Of a stretch of 64,000 bases of DNA, positions 43,532-52,670 are shown one piece after another (position 1 is the stretch's first letter; each line of letters opens with the position of its first letter). Location: assembly GCF_022637415.1 (NCBI RefSeq), contig NZ_CP093340.1, positions 1,488,001 to 1,552,000 on the forward strand. Direction: 5' to 3'. Below the pieces are notes generated by a model that was not told the origin of the DNA, ran no database searches, and saw only the letters and a list, made by a program, of their open reading frames with translations. Both the position numbers and the translations under genes were made by a program. The DNA is from Luteimonas sp. S4-F44 (lineage in GTDB: Bacteria; Pseudomonadota; Gammaproteobacteria; Xanthomonadales; Xanthomonadaceae).

Positions 43532-43684
43532 GCGGGCGCTGGGACCGCACCGCGCGCAGGCGTGGTGCGATGAAGACGGAGACGGCGGCCTGCAGGTATT
43601 CTGCGGGCCGCTGTCGCATCCAGCCTTTGGATTCGACGACTTCCATTGCCGCGGCGCCTGGCGCGTCGCATCGGACCTCCCCAC

Positions 43685-44590
43685 ATGCAGTTCAAGGACT
43701 ACTACGAGATTCTCGGCGTCGAGCCCAATGCCGGCGATGCGGAGATCAAGACCGCCTATCGCCGCAAGGCGCGCAAGTACCACCCGGACGTCAGCAAGGA
43801 GGCCGGCGCCGAGGAGACGTTCAAGGCGATCAACGAGGCCTATGAGGCGCTGCGCGACCCGGAGAAGCGCAAGGCCTACGATCAGCTGCGCGCGCGGGGC
43901 TATCGTCCCGGGGACGAGGTTCGACCGCCCCCCGGCGGCTTCGGCGGTGCAGGCGCGGGCGGCGTCGATTTCGACGAGATCTTCGCCGGCGGCGGCGCCG
44001 GTGGTGGCTTCAGCGACTTCTTCGAGGAACTGTTCGGCCGGCGTGCCGGCGGTGTCGGCGGCCATGCCGGCCCTGGCGCCCGCGGGCCCGCGCCGCGCGG
44101 CGATACGCGCGCGCGGCTGGCGGTGCCGTTGGAGACCATCTACCGCGGCGACAGCGTCCGCGTGCCGGTGCTGGGCAAGACCTTTGACGTGCGCATCCCC
44201 AAGGGCATCCGCCCCGGTCAGGTCGTGCGCCTGCCCAGGCAAGGCCAGCAAGGCGGCGATCTGCTGCTGGAGATCGAGTACGCGGCCCATCCAGACTTCG
44301 AGGTTGATGGCCGCAACATCATCCATTCGCTGCCGATCGCCCCGTGGGACGCCGCACTCGGCGCCACACTGAGCGTGGCGACGCTCGGCGGCCGGGTCGA
44401 GCTGAAGATCCCGCCAGGGTCGGAGGCCGGCCGCAAGCTGCGGCTGCGCGGCCGCGGCCTGCCGGGGGCGGGCGGCGCGCCTGCGGGCGACCAGCTCGTC
44501 GAGCTCGAGATCCAGGCGCCGCCGCCGCGCACCGCGGCGCAGACGGCCGCCTACGAGGCGCTGCGCGACGCCTTCGCCGGCGAGGCCTGA
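43685..44590 (+). CDS. cbpA: DnaJ-like co-chaperone, CbpA type
   Basis: A 301-residue class II J-domain protein that stimulates the DnaK ATPase. The J domain (1-70) has the KYHPDVSKE HPD motif. A Gly/Phe-rich linker (75-140) and two beta-barrel substrate-binding domains of the DnaJ C-terminal type follow (IPKGIRPGQVVRLPRQG). The Cys-rich zinc finger of DnaJ itself is absent, hence CbpA type. ATG at 43685 gives MQFKDYYEILGV. It lies 153 bases after hsp20. The hairpin GCCGGCC/GGCCGGC at 44604-44622 probably ends the transcript. Confidence 0.92.
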   Translation: MQFKDYYEILGVEPNAGDAEIKTAYRRKARKYHPDVSKEAGAEETFKAINEAYEALRDPEKRKAYDQLRARGYRPGDEVRPPPGGFGGAGAGGVDFDEIFAGGGAGGGFSDFFEELFGRRAGGVGGHAGPGARGPAPRGDTRARLAVPLETIYRGDSVRVPVLGKTFDVRIPKGIRPGQVVRLPRQGQQGGDLLLEIEYAAHPDFEVDGRNIIHSLPIAPWDAALGATLSVATLGGRVELKIPPGSEAGRKLRLRGRGLPGAGGAPAGDQLVELEIQAPPPRTAAQTAAYEALRDAFAGEA

Positions 44591-45041
44591 ACCGGCGACA
44601 GTGGCCGGCCGTCCTGGCCGGCTGAGGTAGCACCTCGCCCGGCGCGCAGTGCGTGTGCCGATCCGCCGCCGCCCGACGCTTGGCGGCGTCGTTGGCGTGG
44701 AGGCCGGGCCGCGTGTCGTCCGCGCTGCAGCGCACAATCGGTGTCCCATCGGCACCGAAATCGAAGCATCCGCAATGGCCCGTGCGACCCGGCTGCAGGC
44801 GCGGGCGCCCACGTGGACGTCGTGCACGAATCTGCGTTACGACGGGCCGTCGGGGTCGGCGCGTTCAAGCGCGTGCACCGGGCCGCAGCCCCGCTGACCG
44901 AGCGCGGCAGGCCCTAGAAGCCGATGAAGACAGGGATCTCGGGCCGCTGGTCGTCCACGGCACCGGCGCGGGCCCGAGCGCAAAAAGGTGATGCAGGACA
45001 CTGACGCGTGTCTGTCATATCGCCAAGCTAATGTGCGCGCC
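44591..45041. other. Gene-free stretch before the mannoside locus
   Basis: Apart from the hairpin at 44604-44622 (7-bp GC stem, loop GTCCT, no T-run) I see no feature here. Short open frames on both strands lack ribosome-binding sites and have no recognisable content. Confidence 0.5.
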
Positions 45042-45055
45042 TTAAATCGATTCAA
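45042..45055. promoter_or_regulatory. LacI/GalR-type operator, distal site of the mannoside locus
   Basis: TTAAATCGATTCAA is a 14-bp palindrome with central ATCGAT and one mismatched pair. It lies 145 bases before the TonB receptor start. Its core differs from the ACGA core of the sites at 933 and 20690, so a different regulator is likely. Confidence 0.65.
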
Positions 45056-45102
45056 TCTACTGGCGCGCAGACGCTTGCGATACGTGCGCGTATCCACGTG
45101 GG

Positions 45103-45129
45103 GCGATTCGTCGCAAGGCGACGAATCGC
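45103..45129 (+). promoter_or_regulatory. Hairpin between the two operators
   Basis: GCGATTCGTCGC (45103-45114) pairs perfectly with GCGACGAATCGC (45118-45129) around AAG. It lies between the two operators, probably in the mRNA leader of the receptor, or it may itself be a protein-binding palindrome. No T-run follows. Confidence 0.6.
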
Positions 45130-45150
45130 GCCCGCAGCGCCATCTCGTGG

Positions 45151-45164
45151 CTGGATCGATTCAA
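45151..45164. promoter_or_regulatory. LacI/GalR-type operator, proximal site of the mannoside locus
   Basis: CTGGATCGATTCAA shares the ATCGATTCAA half with the distal site and matches an idealised TTGAATCGATTCAA at 12 of 14 positions. Centre-to-centre spacing to the distal site is 109 bases, compatible with looping repression. Confidence 0.6.
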
Positions 45165-45199
45165 GCCTTTCTCGTCGAACCGAACAGCAGGAAATCGTC

Positions 45200-47932
45200 A
45201 TGCAGCACAGGTGGGAAACGCAGAGCGCGCCGCAGCCACACCGCAACGGGCGCAATGGGGTGAACGGCGCGGGCGAGGCCATCGGACGATCGGGATGCGC
45301 GCTGCGAGCCCGCGTGTTGCCCCGCTCGATGCTCGCGGTGGCGCTGTCGGTGGCGGTCGCTCAGGTGGCGGCAGACGACGCGGCGCCGACGACCGCCCGC
45401 ACGCTCGACGCCGTGCAGGTCACCGCGGCGGTCGTCACCGATAACGCGGTGCGCAGCAAGCGCAATGCCGGCGTCACGGTCGATTCGCTCGACGAGAACA
45501 GCATCCAGGTGACCAGCCAGGAGGACTCGATCGCGCAGAAGCTGCTGGTCGCGCCGGGCGTGAGTCTGATGCGCGACGAGGACCAGCCGCGCTACGTCTC
45601 GGTGCGCGGGATCTCGCCCAACATCAACAGCACCACGATCGACGGCATCACGATGGCCTCGGTGGGCGACGAAGGCGGCGGCGAGCGCAAGATCAATCTG
45701 CAGATGATCCCCAACGACATCGCCGACCGCATCGACATCTACAAGACGTTCTCCGCCGAGCAGGCCGCCGATGGGGTGGGCGCCAGCATCGACCTGATCA
45801 GCGGCAGTGCATTCGACCACGGTCGGCATGCGCTGCAAGTCGAGGGCAGCGCCAACTACCACGACCTCGGCAACGACGACGGCGCCAACTCGATGCCGCG
45901 CACCACGTCGCGCTGGGGTGGCGGGCTCAAGGGGCGCTATTCCACCGTCTTCGGTAATGACGATCAGTTCGGAATCACCGTGTCGCTGCGCCAGCAGCAG
46001 TTCCAGACCTCGCAAAACAAGCTCTTCCAGACCTCGCAACACTTCTTCGACACCGACGGCGCGCCGATCAGTGGCCCGCTGCCGGCCCAGGGCTGGAATG
46101 GCATGGTGGCGCCCAACGCGATCGCCTATTACGCCGACAACCGCTGGATGAACAGTTACGGCGGCTCGGCCAAGCTCGAATGGATGCCCCGCGACAGCCC
46201 GCTGCGTGCGTCCGTGCTGGTGTTCGGCTACGGGCTCGAGGAGCGGCGGACGGAGAACGGATTCCAGTTCCTCACCCGGCAGGCGGTGGAAGCGCAGACG
46301 CCGACCTCTGGCACGAAGGAGATCCAGGCCATGGAGGTGATCTTCGAGGACCGTGTGCTGTCCCGGAACAACCGCGGCATCCTCACCGGCCTGGAATGGT
46401 CGGAAGGCGACCAATGGCTGGGCCTGCGTGCCGGCTACACCCGCGACCGGTCCCACGGCACCAGCAACAGCGTCCGTCTGCGCGCAGAGCCCGGTCCGGG
46501 TGAGCGCCTGCATTACGCATCGTCCGGCCCGGGCGAGATCTTCAACGTGGTCGGTCTGGATGATCCGAGCATCATCGGCGACACGCCGTATCTGCTCAGC
46601 GGCGCAGGCGCCAACCGCACGTATGCGACCGCCGGCCTGGGCAATGTGCGTCTGGACTTCACCCGCAATATCGGCGCCGATGCGCGTGGTTTCGGGGTCG
46701 CCGCGGGGCTGGAGCACAAGCGCCTGGATGTGAACACCGATCACACCCGACGGGTGTACCAGGTGGGCGGCGACGACAGCGATCTTCTTTACGACCCGGG
46801 CTGGCGGTATCCGCATGCGATGTACGCGTTGCCGTTCTTCGACACGCCGCGCTTCGTCGAAGGAGGCGGCTGGGCGGGGTTGGGGCTCAACGATGTCGCG
46901 ACCGCCTACCAAAGCCAGGCCTCGGATTTCCGCTACGTGGAGAAGGTCCGCGACGCCTATCTGTCGCTGCACTACACCACCGACCTGATCCAGGCGATCG
47001 TCGGCGTGCGTTACGACGACACCGCGTTCAAGGCCTACACGCCGACGATCACCGGCGGAGTGGTCTCGGGCACGACGACCAACGCGGGCGGCTACGACAA
47101 CCTGTTGCCGTCGTTCAACCTGGTCGCGCGCCTGCGCGAGGACGTCAACCTGCGCCTGAGCGCCAGCAGGACTATCGGCCGTCCGATCCCGTCCAACATC
47201 GCCCAGGCCGAGGTGCTCAACTGCAACGCCGACACCGGCGACTGCACGCTCTCGCGCGGCAATCCCGATCTCGAGCCGCTGCGCTCGCGCAATCTCGATA
47301 TCTCGGTGGAGAAGTACTTCAACGGCAACAGCGGCTACGTCTCGCTGGCGCTGTTCCACAAGGCGATCGAGAACAACATCGTCGGCATCAGCGAAGAACG
47401 TATCGACGCCGACGGCTTGCTGACGACGATCACCACGCCGCGCAACCTCGACGATTCCAGCGTGCGCGGCGTGGAACTGTCGCTGGTCAGTCGCGACATG
47501 CCGCTGTGGGGCCAGCGCTTCGACGTGATGTTCAACGCCACCCGCATGGACGGCGAGATGACCTACACCTGGTCGGAAGGCTCGCGCCGGATCGACCAGT
47601 TGGCGACCCAGCCCGACAAGCTCGCCAATCTCGGCGTGACCTGGCACGTGCCCTGGCGCGACAGCCGTCTGACGGTGTCGCGCAACTACACCGGCCGGCA
47701 CATCTTCACCATCGGCGCCAACGAGTGGGGCAACCGCGGGTTCCGCTCGCGCTCGGTGACCGACATCGCCTGGGTGACCCGGATCGACCCGCGCTGGACG
47801 GTGGGGCTGAGCGCTGCGAACGTCTTCAACGAAGACCAGTACCAGACGGTCGGCGATGACTACCAGACGATGCGCAACCTCAACAACTACGGGGCGACCT
47901 ATGCGTTGACGTTGCGCTACGAGCTGGAATGA
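45200..47932 (+). CDS. TonB-dependent receptor of the mannoside locus
   Basis: A 910-residue outer-membrane receptor. ATG at 45200 has AGGAA upstream and gives a signal peptide with a long basic N-region ending about VAQVAADDA. A TonB box-like LDAVQVTA follows. The plug domain (about 85-200) has DSIAQKLLVAPGVSLMRDEDQPRYVSVRG split across typical strands. The 22-strand barrel fills the remainder, ending in LRYELE with a final acidic residue. It is the Caulobacter/Xanthomonas-type receptor usually tied to glycan uptake. EEP and GH92 genes follow on the same strand, so mannose-containing oligosaccharides are the likely ligand. Confidence 0.9.
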   Translation: MQHRWETQSAPQPHRNGRNGVNGAGEAIGRSGCALRARVLPRSMLAVALSVAVAQVAADDAAPTTARTLDAVQVTAAVVTDNAVRSKRNAGVTVDSLDENSIQVTSQEDSIAQKLLVAPGVSLMRDEDQPRYVSVRGISPNINSTTIDGITMASVGDEGGGERKINLQMIPNDIADRIDIYKTFSAEQAADGVGASIDLISGSAFDHGRHALQVEGSANYHDLGNDDGANSMPRTTSRWGGGLKGRYSTVFGNDDQFGITVSLRQQQFQTSQNKLFQTSQHFFDTDGAPISGPLPAQGWNGMVAPNAIAYYADNRWMNSYGGSAKLEWMPRDSPLRASVLVFGYGLEERRTENGFQFLTRQAVEAQTPTSGTKEIQAMEVIFEDRVLSRNNRGILTGLEWSEGDQWLGLRAGYTRDRSHGTSNSVRLRAEPGPGERLHYASSGPGEIFNVVGLDDPSIIGDTPYLLSGAGANRTYATAGLGNVRLDFTRNIGADARGFGVAAGLEHKRLDVNTDHTRRVYQVGGDDSDLLYDPGWRYPHAMYALPFFDTPRFVEGGGWAGLGLNDVATAYQSQASDFRYVEKVRDAYLSLHYTTDLIQAIVGVRYDDTAFKAYTPTITGGVVSGTTTNAGGYDNLLPSFNLVARLREDVNLRLSASRTIGRPIPSNIAQAEVLNCNADTGDCTLSRGNPDLEPLRSRNLDISVEKYFNGNSGYVSLALFHKAIENNIVGISEERIDADGLLTTITTPRNLDDSSVRGVELSLVSRDMPLWGQRFDVMFNATRMDGEMTYTWSEGSRRIDQLATQPDKLANLGVTWHVPWRDSRLTVSRNYTGRHIFTIGANEWGNRGFRSRSVTDIAWVTRIDPRWTVGLSAANVFNEDQYQTVGDDYQTMRNLNNYGATYALTLRYELE

Positions 47933-47986
47933 AGTCCGCCGGGCCGCGTCCGAGGGACGCGGCCATCCCGTGAACGAGGAGATGCC

Positions 47987-48877
47987 ATGACCGTTTCGAT
48001 CCGCCGCGCACTGCGCTGGCCGCTGACCTGGTTCCTGTCGGCGATGGCCGCGCTGTCCGTGCCCGCCGTCGCCGCCGACGCGCCGTCCCCCGATCTGCGC
48101 GTGATGGGATTCAATGTCCGCTATGCGGCGCCCGGCGACGGCGTCAACGTCTGGGAAGCAAGGCGCGACCTGCTGGTCGAGACGATCGTGCGCCGGCGTC
48201 CGCATCTGGTCGGCACGCAGGAACTGCTGCGCCGACAGGCCGAGTATCTCGATGCGCATCTGCCGGGCTATGCCTGGTTCGGGACCGGTCGCAATGGCGA
48301 CGACACCGACGGCAATGGCAACGAACACATGGGCGTGTTCTACGACACGAAACGACTGGAGCTGCGCGAGCAAGGCCATTTCTGGCTGTCGGACACGCCC
48401 GATGTGCCGGGCAGCGACAACTTCGGTCAGGCGATGCCGCGCATGGCGACCTGGGGCCGGTTCCGCGACCGCGCCAGCGGACGCGAGTTCTACCTGTTCA
48501 ACACCCACTTCCCGCACATGGACGACGCCGAACCGTTGCGCGAGCGATGCGCCGACCTGCTGCTGGCGCGCATAGCCCGGTTGCCGGCAGACGTCCCGGT
48601 CGTGGTGACCGGCGACTTCAACGCCGTCCCGAACTCACCGACGCATCGCCGTCTGGTCGGCCCGCTGCGCGATGCTTGGGAAGTCAGCACAGCGCGCAGC
48701 GGCCCCGCGGCGACCGTGCACGCGTTCACTGGCCAGCCGACCGATCGCATCGACTGGATCCTGTTTCGGGGCCTGGAGGCGCAGCGTGTCGAGACCGTGA
48801 CCGACCAGGCCGACGGGCGCTTTCCGTCTGACCATTTCCCGGTGGTCGCCGATTTCGCCTGGCCGCCGCGACACTGA
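47987..48877 (+). CDS. Exported endonuclease/exonuclease/phosphatase-family hydrolase
   Basis: A 296-residue EEP-fold protein with a signal peptide cleaved near VAADA. Metal and catalytic motifs are complete: GFNVRY, GTQE (metal Glu), NTHFPH, TGDFNAVPNS (Asp/Asn) and SDHFPV (catalytic His). GAGGAG upstream supports the ATG at 47987. Such proteins often sit beside GH92 mannosidases and TonB-type receptors, where removal of phosphate or phosphodiester groups from glycans is suspected. The sequence alone does not tell a nuclease from a phosphodiesterase. It is co-directional with the receptor (54 bases) and the mannosidase (116 bases). Confidence 0.88.
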   Translation: MTVSIRRALRWPLTWFLSAMAALSVPAVAADAPSPDLRVMGFNVRYAAPGDGVNVWEARRDLLVETIVRRRPHLVGTQELLRRQAEYLDAHLPGYAWFGTGRNGDDTDGNGNEHMGVFYDTKRLELREQGHFWLSDTPDVPGSDNFGQAMPRMATWGRFRDRASGREFYLFNTHFPHMDDAEPLRERCADLLLARIARLPADVPVVVTGDFNAVPNSPTHRRLVGPLRDAWEVSTARSGPAATVHAFTGQPTDRIDWILFRGLEAQRVETVTDQADGRFPSDHFPVVADFAWPPRH

Positions 48878-48993
48878 ATCCGGCTGCGCAGCGCGGCCGA
48901 CGCCGCCTGCGGATCACGCGACGGGTTGGCCGGGCAGGGCAGACATCTCCCCACCCGCAGACGCGTCCATCACGACACGAGACGAGCGGTTCG

Positions 48994-51900
48994 ATGACAG
49001 ATGCACATGCGACACGGGCGTTGCGCCTGGCGGTGGCCCTCCTGCTGACGATGCCCGGCGCAGCCGCGGCGCAGGCGGACTTTGCCACGTCATTCGAACG
49101 CGGCCAGCCCCAGCCGTTGCCGGCGGACGATCGGGACGTGCGCCTGGAAATCGGTGCGGGACCTGCTGATCCCTATGCCGCGAAGCCTTCGGTCGGCTAC
49201 ACCGGCTTGCGCGCGCTGCAGTATCGCGGCGGCGACGGGCGGATCCGGCTGTTCGACGTCGACGTGCGGGTCGGCGCCGACACGACGTTGTCGTGGCTGG
49301 TGCTGCCGGAGATCGTCGGCGACGACCTCGTCGCGTCCACCTACGTGTCGCTGGACGCGGTTCTCGACGATGGCAGCCGGGTGTCGGCCAGCGACGCACA
49401 CGACCAGCACGGGATAGCCGCCGGCGCGCATGCGCAGGGCGCCTCGCAATCGCTCTACCCGCAGCAGTGGGCACGCAAAGCGGTGCGCCTGGGCGACGTG
49501 CCCGCGCTGCGCGGCCGCCGTGTCGTTGCATTGGAGCTCGAATTGCAGCCGGGCGACGGGCGCATCGCGCAGGGCTGGCTGGACGACATCGCGCTGGGGG
49601 ATGCGCCGGTGGCGCGCCGCGACTCGCCCAGCGACTGGGTCGTGACCACGCGCGGGACCCAGTCCAATGGCCGGTTCTCGCGCGGCAACAATGTGCCCGC
49701 GACCGCGGTGCCGCATGGGTTCAACTTCTGGACGCCGGTCACCGACGCCGGCACGCTCGCATGGCTCTACCGCTGGCACGAGCACAACGACGCCGACAAC
49801 CGGCCGCGGCTGCAGGCGTTCTCGCTCAGTCACCAGCCCAGCCCGTGGATGGGCGATCGCCAGACCTTCCAGGTGATGCCGTCCACCGATCCGGGCGTGC
49901 CGCGGGCGGACCGTGCGGCGCGCGCGTTGTCGTTCGCGCGCGAGCACGAACTGGCGCGCCCGCATACCTACCAAGTCCGTTTCGACAACGGTATCGCGGT
50001 GGCGCTGGCGCCGACCGACCATGCGGCGCTGTTCGAATTCGCGTTTCCCGCGGGCGCCGCCGCCAACCTCTTGTTCGACAATGTCGACGACCGCGGCGGA
50101 CTGACGCTCGACCCCGACACTCAGACCCTGTCGGGGTACACCGACGTGCGCAGCGGGCTGTCGACGGGCGCGACGCGCATGTTCGTCCACGCGAGCTTCG
50201 ACCGGCCGTGGCAGCGCAGCGGCGCGATCGAGACGGGCCGTCCCACCGGCTATATCAAGTTCGCGCCGGGCACTCGCCGCGTCAGCATGCGCATCGCGAC
50301 CTCGCTGATCTCGCTCGAGCAGGCCCGGCACAATCTCGCCCTGGAGCTGACGTCGGACGACACCGTCGACCGCGTCGCCATGCGTGCCCGCGCGCAATGG
50401 GATGCGCTGCTGGGCCGCGTCGACGTCAACGGCGCGACCGAGGACCAGCGCGTGACGCTGTACGCCAACCTCTATCGGCTGTTCCTGTATCCCAATTCCG
50501 GAGCTGAGAACGTCGGGTCCGAGGCCGCGCCCGACTGGCGTTACGCCAGCCAGAACAGCGCCTCGGACGACAATGCCGACGGCAACGCCGAGCGCAGCTT
50601 CGCGCCGGTGCGCGACGGCCGAGTGCAGGTCAACAACGGCTTCTGGGACACCTTCCGCACGACCTGGCCGGCGTACGCGCTGCTGGCACCCGAGCGCACC
50701 GGCGGTCTGATCGACGGCTTTCTCGAGCAGTACCGGGCCGGCGGTTGGGTGGCGCGCTGGTCGTCGCCGGGCTACGCCGATCTGATGGTGGGCACCAGTT
50801 CGGATGTCGCGTTCGCTGATGCCTGGGCACGTGGAATCGAAGGCTTCGATGCCGGGCTCGCCTATGAGGCCGCACTCAAGAACGCCACGGTGTTGCCGCC
50901 GAGTCGCCACGTCGGTCGCAAGGGACTGGCGCGTGGCACCTTCCGCGGCTATGTCGACACCGAGACCGACGGCGGCATGTCGTGGACGATGGAGGGCGTG
51001 CTCAACGACTTCGGCATCGCGGACATGGCGGCGCGGCTGTCCGGGCGTGCAACCGACCCGCGCCTGCAGCGGCGCTACGCGGAAGAAGCGGAATACTTCC
51101 GTTACCGCGCGGCCGGCTATGCCCACGTGTTCGACCACGGCGTGGGCTTCTTCCAGGGCCGCGGGCCCGACGGGCGCTGGCGTGTGCCGGCCGCGCAGTA
51201 CGACCCGCGCGTGTGGGGCAACGACTACACCGAGTCCAATGGCTGGACGTTCGCGTTCACCGTGCCGCATGACGGCAACGGACTGGCGGCGCTTCACGGC
51301 GGCCGCGAGGCGCTGGCGGCCAAGCTCGATGCCTTCTTCGCCACGCCTGAGCAGGCGAAGGTCGAGTTCTCCGGGCCGCGCGGCTACCTGATCCACGAAA
51401 TGACCGAGGCGCGCGACGTGCGCATGGGCATGTACGCCCACAGCAATCAGCCCGCGCATCACATCCCGTGGATGTATCTCTATGCCGGACAGCCCTGGAA
51501 GACCCAGCGCATCGTGCGCGAAGTGCTGGCGCGGCTGTACCTGGGCAGCGAGATCGGCCAGGGCTATCCGGGGGACGAGGACAACGGCGAGATGTCGGCC
51601 TGGTACGTGTTGGCGGCGGCCGGCCTGTATCCCTTGCGCATGGGCTCGCCGGACTGGGTGATCGGCTCGCCGCTGTTCGAGCGGATGACGCTCGCGCTGC
51701 CCGGTGGCCGGACGCTGACGATCAACGCGCCGGGCAACTCGCCCGAGAACGTCTACGTGCAGTCGTTGCGGGTCGACGGCCGGCCGTGGACGTCGACTTC
51801 GATCCCGCACAGCGTGCTGGCGGCCGGGGCAACGCTGGACTTCGTCATGGGGCCGACTCCGTCGGCCTGGGGCAGCCGGCCCGAGGATGCGCCGCCGTCA

Positions 51901-52332
51901 CTGACGCCGGCCGGGCAGGCGCCGACGACGCTGGTCGACACCATCGGCCCCGGCGCGCGGGTCACGGTGTCGGGCGATGGCGTCGGCGCACGCCTGGTCG
52001 ACGATGATGCGGGTACGGCGGTGGCATTGCGCGGCGACCCGGTCGAGATCGAGATCGCGCTGGACACGCGTGCCACGCCGACCTTCTACACCCTGACCAG
52101 CGGCGATCGTCCGATCCCGAATGCGGCCTGGACGCTGGAAGCGCGCCGCGGCGACGGGGCGTGGCAGGTGCTGGATACGCGCGATGGGGAGGTGTTCCGC
52201 TGGCCGGGCCAGACCCGTCCCTTCCGAATCGCCACGCCCGGCGCGTTCGACCGGTATCGGATTCGCTTCGCGTCACCGGGCCGGTTGCAACTGGCCGAGA
52301 TCGAACTGCTCACTCCGCGCCGCGCCAGGTGA
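48994..52332 (+). CDS. GH92 alpha-mannosidase, exported, with extra C-terminal domain
   Basis: A 1112-residue GH92 enzyme; members are calcium-dependent exo-alpha-mannosidases, mostly alpha-1,2, acting on high-mannose glycans. A signal peptide ends about AAAQADF. The N-terminal beta-sandwich domain runs to about 480. The helical catalytic domain has NNGFWDTFRTTWP, YTESNGWTFAF, AHSNQPAHHIPWMYLYAG, and the metal/catalytic GYPGDEDNGEMSAWYVL (about 857-873). After about residue 960 a discoidin-like module is added (RYRIRFASPGRLQLAEIELL), longer than usual for the family. The gene's last bases are part of the first unit of the tandem repeat that follows. Confidence 0.92.
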   Translation: MTDAHATRALRLAVALLLTMPGAAAAQADFATSFERGQPQPLPADDRDVRLEIGAGPADPYAAKPSVGYTGLRALQYRGGDGRIRLFDVDVRVGADTTLSWLVLPEIVGDDLVASTYVSLDAVLDDGSRVSASDAHDQHGIAAGAHAQGASQSLYPQQWARKAVRLGDVPALRGRRVVALELELQPGDGRIAQGWLDDIALGDAPVARRDSPSDWVVTTRGTQSNGRFSRGNNVPATAVPHGFNFWTPVTDAGTLAWLYRWHEHNDADNRPRLQAFSLSHQPSPWMGDRQTFQVMPSTDPGVPRADRAARALSFAREHELARPHTYQVRFDNGIAVALAPTDHAALFEFAFPAGAAANLLFDNVDDRGGLTLDPDTQTLSGYTDVRSGLSTGATRMFVHASFDRPWQRSGAIETGRPTGYIKFAPGTRRVSMRIATSLISLEQARHNLALELTSDDTVDRVAMRARAQWDALLGRVDVNGATEDQRVTLYANLYRLFLYPNSGAENVGSEAAPDWRYASQNSASDDNADGNAERSFAPVRDGRVQVNNGFWDTFRTTWPAYALLAPERTGGLIDGFLEQYRAGGWVARWSSPGYADLMVGTSSDVAFADAWARGIEGFDAGLAYEAALKNATVLPPSRHVGRKGLARGTFRGYVDTETDGGMSWTMEGVLNDFGIADMAARLSGRATDPRLQRRYAEEAEYFRYRAAGYAHVFDHGVGFFQGRGPDGRWRVPAAQYDPRVWGNDYTESNGWTFAFTVPHDGNGLAALHGGREALAAKLDAFFATPEQAKVEFSGPRGYLIHEMTEARDVRMGMYAHSNQPAHHIPWMYLYAGQPWKTQRIVREVLARLYLGSEIGQGYPGDEDNGEMSAWYVLAAAGLYPLRMGSPDWVIGSPLFERMTLALPGGRTLTINAPGNSPENVYVQSLRVDGRPWTSTSIPHSVLAAGATLDFVMGPTPSAWGSRPEDAPPSLTPAGQAPTTLVDTIGPGARVTVSGDGVGARLVDDDAGTAVALRGDPVEIEIALDTRATPTFYTLTSGDRPIPNAAWTLEARRGDGAWQVLDTRDGEVFRWPGQTRPFRIATPGAFDRYRIRFASPGRLQLAEIELLTPRRAR

Positions 52333-52670
52333 AATCTATGGCGCCTGTCGGCTTGGCGCGTCGCCACGCGCCATGACATCACCGCGCCAGGCGACGCTTT
52401 ACGTCTACTTCAACGCACTCCGCCGCTTCTCATCAATCCGCGCCAGGCGAATCTCAGGGCGCCAGTATGTCGAACGCGTCGCCACGCGTCATGACCTCGC
52501 CGCATCAAGCGACGCTCTTACTTCAACGCACTCCGCCGCTTCTCATCGATCCGCGCCAGGCGAATCTCAGGGCGCCAATATGTCGAACGCGTCGCCACGC
52601 GCCATGACGCCACCGCATCACGCGACGCTTTACTTCTACTTCAAAACACTCCGCCGCTTCTCATCAATCC
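52322..52670. repeat. Three tandem ~115-bp copies of the LOG-gene 3' end and its flank
   Basis: Units lie at 52322-52439, 52440-52552 and 52553-52670 (118, 113 and 118 bases). Each begins GCGCCAGG and ends CATC(A/G)ATCC. On the minus strand each encodes IDEKRRS(V/A)LK plus a stop; only the third is in the real LOG gene. Each carries a small hairpin around GCGT-CGCC-ACGC. The first unit reaches into the GH92 stop codon. This accounts for the whole gap between the two genes. Confidence 0.9.

Noticed and set aside
44640..45000. Short open frames before the mannoside locus, possibly a degraded gene
   Set aside because: The translations are Arg/Pro/Ala-rich, without ribosome-binding sites or recognisable motifs.
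52322..52670. A CRISPR array
   Set aside because: The units are about 115 bases, tandem and gene-derived, without unique spacers between short repeats.
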